DNA of 64,000 nucleotides from contig NZ_JALPRE010000006.1 of assembly GCF_023195925.1 (NCBI RefSeq), positions 248,001-312,000 of the forward strand, read 5' to 3'. Source of the DNA: Aquimarina acroporae. GTDB taxonomy: Bacteria; Bacteroidota; Bacteroidia; Flavobacteriales; Flavobacteriaceae. Under the pieces are notes generated by a model. That model searched no databases and was not told where the DNA came from. It saw nothing but the letters and a program-made list of their open reading frames with translations. Below, piece after piece: positions 59,432 to 64,000 of this stretch. Both the position numbers and the translations under genes were made by a program. How positions within the stretch are numbered: the stretch's first letter is position 1; each line of letters opens with the position of its first letter.

Positions 59432-60781
59432 ATGAAGATTTTGTTATTGAATTTTTGTCATTTTATTAAAAGTCGACTTTTAATACTACTACTATTTTTC
59501 AATATTGCCTTAATTGCGCAATCTCATTTTCGGCTACCTAAAGGAAAAACTACAGATAAGATAAAATTTGAGCTAGCAAATAACCTAATTATCATTCCAG
59601 TAATGGTAAATGGTGTGGAGCTTTCTTTTATTCTTGACACCGGTGTAGGATCTACCATAATTTTTAGTGTAGAAAACAAAAACTCCCTTGAGCTAAAGAA
59701 TGCTTCAAAAATTTATTTAAAAGGGCTAGGGGATGGACAACCTGTTGAGGCCATAAAGTCCTTGAAAAATGAACTTAAAATTGGAGATGCAATAAGTAGC
59801 TCACATAAGGTTTTTTTAGTTCTAGATGAGTCCATCAATTTTTCTCCTCGTATGGGTTTTCCAATACATGGAATTATAGGGTATGATCTTTTTAAAGATT
59901 TGATAGTGGATATCAATTATTCAAAAAAGATTATAAAAATTAATAACCCTAAAACCTATACATATAAGAAGTGTAAGAACTGTTATCAAGCAAATATTGA
60001 TTTAAGAGATCAAAACAAAAGACCTTTTTTAACGGCAAAGTATAAATCACCTACAGGGTTAATAGACATCGATTTATTAGTAGATTCGGGTTCAGGTTCT
60101 TCTATGTGGTTGTTTGAAAATGAAAATAAAGGAATTCAGGTAACTAAAGATTCTTTTAGAGATTTCTTAGGTAAGGGTTTTAATGGTGATATTTATGGTC
60201 AGAGAACAAAAATTGATGAATTACATATCGGAAATTTTGTAATGAAAGATGTTACCACTTCTTTTCCAGATAAGCAATATATCCAGGGAATTTCCCTAGA
60301 TAAACGTCAAGGGTCTTTGGGAGGAAGTATATTAAAGAGATTTAATATTATTGTTGATTACCCAAATAAGAAAATGTCATTTAAAAAGAATGGGTATTTT
60401 GGGAAGCCATTTCATTACAATATGAGCGGTATTACATTGCAGCATGTTGGCTTTATGGTTGCTAAAAATTATACAGAGAAGGATCGGGTATATTTGGGAA
60501 TCAATAAGGTAGTTAGTAAAAAAACACTTCAACTTTCCAATAATTTTGTACTACAACCAAAATATGAGATTTCTGATGTGCGACCAGGATCTCCCGCTGA
60601 AGAAGCTGGATTGCAAAAAGGGGATATTATAATGGAAGTAAACGGTAAAAAAGCCTATGGATATAGATTATCGGATTTAAATGATCTGTTTTATTCTGAG
60701 GTAGGAAGAAGAATTAGGATAAAAGTTGATAGGTTAGGAGTAGAGATGATCTTCGAGTTTTTTCTTAGAAAAGTTATTTAA
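59432..60781 (+). CDS. Retropepsin-like aspartyl protease with PDZ domain
   Basis: A 449-aa secreted or periplasmic protein with signal peptide ending IAQ. It contains two aspartyl-protease half-sites: FILDTGVGSTIIF (Asp69) and LLVDSGSGSSMWLF (Asp218), so both active aspartates come from one chain. The C-terminal ~75 residues are a PDZ domain (RPGSPAEEAGLQKGDIIMEV, the usual GDxI motif). Similar proteins occur widely in Bacteroidota without known substrate. It ends with a terminator at 60784. Confidence 0.88.
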   Translation: MKILLLNFCHFIKSRLLILLLFFNIALIAQSHFRLPKGKTTDKIKFELANNLIIIPVMVNGVELSFILDTGVGSTIIFSVENKNSLELKNASKIYLKGLGDGQPVEAIKSLKNELKIGDAISSSHKVFLVLDESINFSPRMGFPIHGIIGYDLFKDLIVDINYSKKIIKINNPKTYTYKKCKNCYQANIDLRDQNKRPFLTAKYKSPTGLIDIDLLVDSGSGSSMWLFENENKGIQVTKDSFRDFLGKGFNGDIYGQRTKIDELHIGNFVMKDVTTSFPDKQYIQGISLDKRQGSLGGSILKRFNIIVDYPNKKMSFKKNGYFGKPFHYNMSGITLQHVGFMVAKNYTEKDRVYLGINKVVSKKTLQLSNNFVLQPKYEISDVRPGSPAEEAGLQKGDIIMEVNGKKAYGYRLSDLNDLFYSEVGRRIRIKVDRLGVEMIFEFFLRKVI

Positions 60782-60783
60782 AT

Positions 60784-60816
60784 AAAAAAAGGGATGCTAT
60801 TTGCATCCCTTTTTTT
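60784..60816. terminator. Bidirectional terminator
   Basis: AAAAAAAGGGATGC (60784-60797) pairs with GCATCCCTTTTTTT (60803-60816), between convergent genes. Confidence 0.92.
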
Positions 60817-60834
60817 ATTATTTATTAGTACTCT

Positions 60835-61230
60835 CTAGTTTTCCAAAACACTTTTATCTATTACTGTACCTTTTATTTTTATAGGAGTTGGCATTTCTCC
60901 AGCATTAGAGTATACAGAAATAGTCTTTCTAAAAGGACCTGGTTTTTTGGTGTCATATTTTACCTCAATAATTCCACTTTCTCCAGGCGCAATTGGTCCT
61001 TCTGGTTTTTTAGGAATAGTACACCCACAAGTAGAATATACTCTTGAAATAATTAAGGGAGCATTTCCGGTGTTTGTAAATTCAAATTGACGAACACCAT
61101 TACTTCCTTTTGCAATTTCACCATAATCAATAACTTCAGTTTTAAATTTTATTTGTGCCTTTCCCGTATCTTGAGCATTTAGCTGTACAGTCAGGAAACC
61201 AACAAATAAAATCATCATCACTTTTTTCAT
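60835..61230 (-). CDS. DUF1573 secreted protein
   Basis: A 131-aa protein with signal peptide ending LNA. The domain DYGEIAKGSNGVRQFEFTNT, GNAPLIISRVYSTCGCTIPK and PGESGIIEVKYDTKKPGPF is DUF1573, an Ig-like (ASPM/MSP-type) fold. The CGC motif is conserved in this family, perhaps for metal or disulfide chemistry. Location is the periplasm or outer membrane. It is a single-gene unit convergent with the aspartyl protease. Confidence 0.9.
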   Translation of the reverse strand: MKKVMMILFVGFLTVQLNAQDTGKAQIKFKTEVIDYGEIAKGSNGVRQFEFTNTGNAPLIISRVYSTCGCTIPKKPEGPIAPGESGIIEVKYDTKKPGPFRKTISVYSNAGEMPTPIKIKGTVIDKSVLEN

Positions 61231-61460
61231 AATGTAGGTTTTTGTTACATGTAAAAGTAGCTACTTTTTGCTCAACTTCAAAATGAAGGCTAAAAGTAGA
61301 ATTCACAAATTTAGGGGTAAGAACTTTATTTTTTTGTTTTGCAATGTAATTTTAATCTTAAATTTTTATCTCCACTTGTTATAATTTCTAACCTCCTACT
61401 TCGTACTTCGTACTTTAATAGTTACTTTTGCACTTCAAAATCCAAAAATCGGACCAAAAT

Positions 61461-64000
61461 ATGGCTTCAGCAGCAAAATATGATGCAAAATCGGTAGAGG
61501 AAAAATGGTATAAATACTGGATGGATAATAATTATTTTCATTCAGAAGTAGATGAAAGAGAGGCGTATACAATCGTCATTCCTCCTCCAAATGTCACCGG
61601 TGTCTTGCATATGGGGCATATGCTAAATAATACTATACAAGATGTATTGATTAGAAGAGCACGTCTTAAAGGATATAATGCTTGTTGGGTACCTGGTACC
61701 GATCACGCTTCGATAGCCACTGAAGCAAAAGTTGTAGCGAAGTTGAAAGAAGAAGGTATAGATAAAAATGACCTTACTAGAGAAGAGTTTTTGGCGCATG
61801 CTTTTGAATGGAAAGATAAATATGGAGGAATTATCCTTGAGCAACTTAAAAAATTAGGAGCTTCTTGTGATTGGGAACGTACAAAGTTTACCATGGATGA
61901 TGATATGAGTGAGGCTGTGATTAAGGTTTTTGTAGATCTATATAATAAAGGTCAGATTTACCGAGGATATCGTATGGTAAACTGGGATCCGGAAGCTAAA
62001 ACCACACTTTCTGATGAAGAAGTGATTTATGAAGAGCGTCAAGGTAATTTGTATTATTTACAATATAATATCGTAGACTCAGATGCCAAAGTAACTATAG
62101 CGACTACGAGGCCAGAAACCATTTTGGGAGATACAGCTATTTGTATTAACCCAAATGACGAGCGTTTTAAAGATTTAAAAGGTAAAAAAGCTATTGTGCC
62201 TTTATGTGGTCGTGAAATACCTATTATTGAAGATGAATATGTAGATGTTGAATTTGGTACAGGGTGTTTAAAAGTGACTCCAGCACATGACGAAAATGAT
62301 AAAGTTTTAGGAGATAAGCATAAGCTTGAAGTAATTGATATTTTTAACGAAGATGCTACCTTAAACTCTTTTGGGTTGCATTATGAAGGTAAAGATCGTT
62401 TTGTTGTTCGTAAAGAAATCTCTAAAGAACTTAAAGAAAAAGGGTACTTAGTAAAGATAGAGCAGCATACCAATAAGGTAGGGACTTCTGAGCGTACTAA
62501 GGCAGTAATAGAGCCAAGACTTTCAGATCAATGGTTCTTAAAAATGGATGAACTGGTAAAGCCAGCCTTAGAAGCTGTTCTTGGAGAAGGTAAGGATGTA
62601 AAATTATACCCTAAAAAGTTTGAAAATACGTATCGTCACTGGATGGAAAACATTCGTGATTGGAATATTTCACGCCAATTGTGGTGGGGACAACAAATTC
62701 CTGCTTTTTATTATGGTGATGGTAAAGAAGATTTTGTTGTAGCAGAAACCAAGGAAGAAGCATTGGTTTTAGCTCAGCAAAAGACAGGTAATAAGGAACT
62801 AACTGCATCTGACCTTAAACAAGATCCAGATGTGTTAGATACTTGGTTTTCTTCTTGGTTATGGCCAATGTCGGTTTTTGATGGAATTAGAAATCCGGAA
62901 AATGAAGAAATTAAGTATTATTATCCGACTAATGACCTGGTAACAGGGCCAGATATTTTATTTTTCTGGGTAGCTAGAATGATCATTGCTGGGTATGAGT
63001 ATAAAGATCAGCGTCCATTTGAGAATGTGTATTTAACGGGGTTAGTACGTGATAAGCAACGCCGGAAGATGAGTAAGTCTTTAGGGAACTCTCCAGATGC
63101 GTTAAAGCTAATATCTGATTATAGCGCAGATGGTGTACGCGTTGGTTTATTATTAAGCTCGGCGGCAGGAAATGACTTGCTATTTGATGAAACGTTATGT
63201 AAGCAAGGAAAAGGTTTTGGTGCAAAAATATGGAGCGCTTATACATTAACAACGCTTTGGGAGGTTTCTGAAGATACAGAACAACCAGAACACAGTGAAA
63301 TAGCGATAGCATGGTATAGGTCTAAATTTCAGCAAACTTTGATTGAAATCGAAGATCATTATAGTAAGTATCGTTTAAGTGATGCGTTAATGTCGATGTA
63401 TAAATTGATTTATGATGATTTCTGTGGTTTCTTCCTTGAGGTGGTAAAACCGGCGTATCAACAACCTATCGATGCAAAGACATATACAGAGGTGATTCAA
63501 ATTTTTGAGGATAACCTAAAGATCTTGCACCCATTTATGCCTTTTATTACAGAAGAAATATGGCAATCGATTTCAGAAAGATCTTCAGAAGAAGCATTAA
63601 TTGTAAATAGATATCCTGGGCAAACAGAATTTAACAATGAATTAATAGCTGAAATGGATTTCATTTCAGAAGTGATCTCAGGAGTTAGAACGATCAGGAA
63701 AGATAAAAACATTGCTTTCAAAGAAGCTGTGGGGATTTTTGTGATTAATAATGAAAAATCGACTGATAGACTAAACAGTATTATTAAGAAATTAGTAAAT
63801 GCATCAGAAATAACTTATGTTACTGAGAAGGTAGATGGAGCTTCATTTCGTGTAAAATCTAATGAATATTTTATACCTATTTCTAAAGATAATATTGATG
63901 TAGATGAAGAAATAAAGAAGTTAACAGAAGAATTGAAATATACCGAAGGTTTTCTTAAGTCAGTTCAGAAGAAGTTACAGAATGAGCGTTTTGTGAATAA
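61461..64000 (+). CDS. valS: Valyl-tRNA synthetase (3' end outside the window)
   Basis: The ATG at 61461 (MASAAKYDAKSVEEKWYKYW) opens a frame that stays open to the right edge (846 full codons plus two bases). The HIGH-type motif is VIPPPNVTGVLHMGHML, the KMSKS motif KMSKSLGNSPDAL begins at 63066, and the editing domain shows VTIATTRPETILGDTAICIN. The final VQKKLQNERFVN is the C-terminal coiled arm, so only about 30 residues are missing. It attaches Val to tRNA-Val and edits Thr. Confidence 0.96.
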   Translation, partial: MASAAKYDAKSVEEKWYKYWMDNNYFHSEVDEREAYTIVIPPPNVTGVLHMGHMLNNTIQDVLIRRARLKGYNACWVPGTDHASIATEAKVVAKLKEEGIDKNDLTREEFLAHAFEWKDKYGGIILEQLKKLGASCDWERTKFTMDDDMSEAVIKVFVDLYNKGQIYRGYRMVNWDPEAKTTLSDEEVIYEERQGNLYYLQYNIVDSDAKVTIATTRPETILGDTAICINPNDERFKDLKGKKAIVPLCGREIPIIEDEYVDVEFGTGCLKVTPAHDENDKVLGDKHKLEVIDIFNEDATLNSFGLHYEGKDRFVVRKEISKELKEKGYLVKIEQHTNKVGTSERTKAVIEPRLSDQWFLKMDELVKPALEAVLGEGKDVKLYPKKFENTYRHWMENIRDWNISRQLWWGQQIPAFYYGDGKEDFVVAETKEEALVLAQQKTGNKELTASDLKQDPDVLDTWFSSWLWPMSVFDGIRNPENEEIKYYYPTNDLVTGPDILFFWVARMIIAGYEYKDQRPFENVYLTGLVRDKQRRKMSKSLGNSPDALKLISDYSADGVRVGLLLSSAAGNDLLFDETLCKQGKGFGAKIWSAYTLTTLWEVSEDTEQPEHSEIAIAWYRSKFQQTLIEIEDHYSKYRLSDALMSMYKLIYDDFCGFFLEVVKPAYQQPIDAKTYTEVIQIFEDNLKILHPFMPFITEEIWQSISERSSEEALIVNRYPGQTEFNNELIAEMDFISEVISGVRTIRKDKNIAFKEAVGIFVINNEKSTDRLNSIIKKLVNASEITYVTEKVDGASFRVKSNEYFIPISKDNIDVDEEIKKLTEELKYTEGFLKSVQKKLQNERFVN

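Overview
The window looks like chromosomal DNA of a marine member of the Flavobacteriaceae (Bacteroidota), possibly close to Aquimarina; the genus is a guess. The signs are strong AT bias between genes, TAnnTTTG-type promoter elements, a T9SS type B sorting domain, OmpP1/FadL and PorT-like outer-membrane barrels, many lipoproteins, a curlin secretion operon, a GSII/GSIII glutamine synthetase pair and an archaeal-type ProRS.

Layout. 0-5.7 kb is an accessory stretch: a metallo-beta-lactamase-fold hydrolase cut by the window start, a junction of two broken genes, a membrane-anchored AraC regulator, a hydrolase-like lipoprotein, a PorT-like barrel and a secreted S1 serine protease. 5.8-15.9 kb has the structure of a genomic island. 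Its right end is an intact tRNA-Arg(ACG); its left end carries several degenerate copies of the 3' end of that tRNA; a perfect 25-bp direct repeat lies just inside both ends. It carries two MarR paralogues, a bestrophin channel, two HdeD-like proteins, an unrecognised coiled protein, a ferric-reductase-like flavocytochrome, two DUF1772-like membrane proteins, a sulfatase and an AI-2E-type permease. A 21-bp AT-rich dyad recurs upstream of several of these genes and probably is the MarR operator, making much of the island one regulon. No integrase is visible.

16-24.4 kb: apt, a BlaI/BlaR1-like (M56) pair with a secreted relative, a Ca2+/Na+ antiporter, and divergent glutamine synthetases GSII and GSIII. 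24.7-31.1 kb is a complete curli (type VIII secretion) operon: large CsgA-like fibre protein, CsgB-like protein, CsgE with a CsgH-like N-terminal domain, CsgF, CsgG with an added C-terminal beta-barrel, and a beta-propeller lipoprotein.

31.2-64 kb is mostly housekeeping: purM, prfA, a GH5 cellulase lipoprotein, lgt-yidD-cysS-folE, a T9SS substrate, a FadL-like porin, a Trp/Gly- and Arg/Ser-rich lipoprotein, proS, four identical tRNA-Glu genes in a perfect 143-bp tandem repeat, rpsT, a glycosyltransferase, a CT398-like coiled-coil protein that has lost its zinc ligands, a Nif3-like protein, lpxK, a TPR hybrid histidine kinase, gap, lipA, an ECF sigma factor, murB, an aminotransferase, an aspartyl protease with PDZ domain, a DUF1573 protein, and valS running off the right edge.

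The best candidates for new biology are the tRNA-Arg island with its putative MarR regulon and the remodelled curli machine. All family assignments come from reading motifs by eye; no database search was run.
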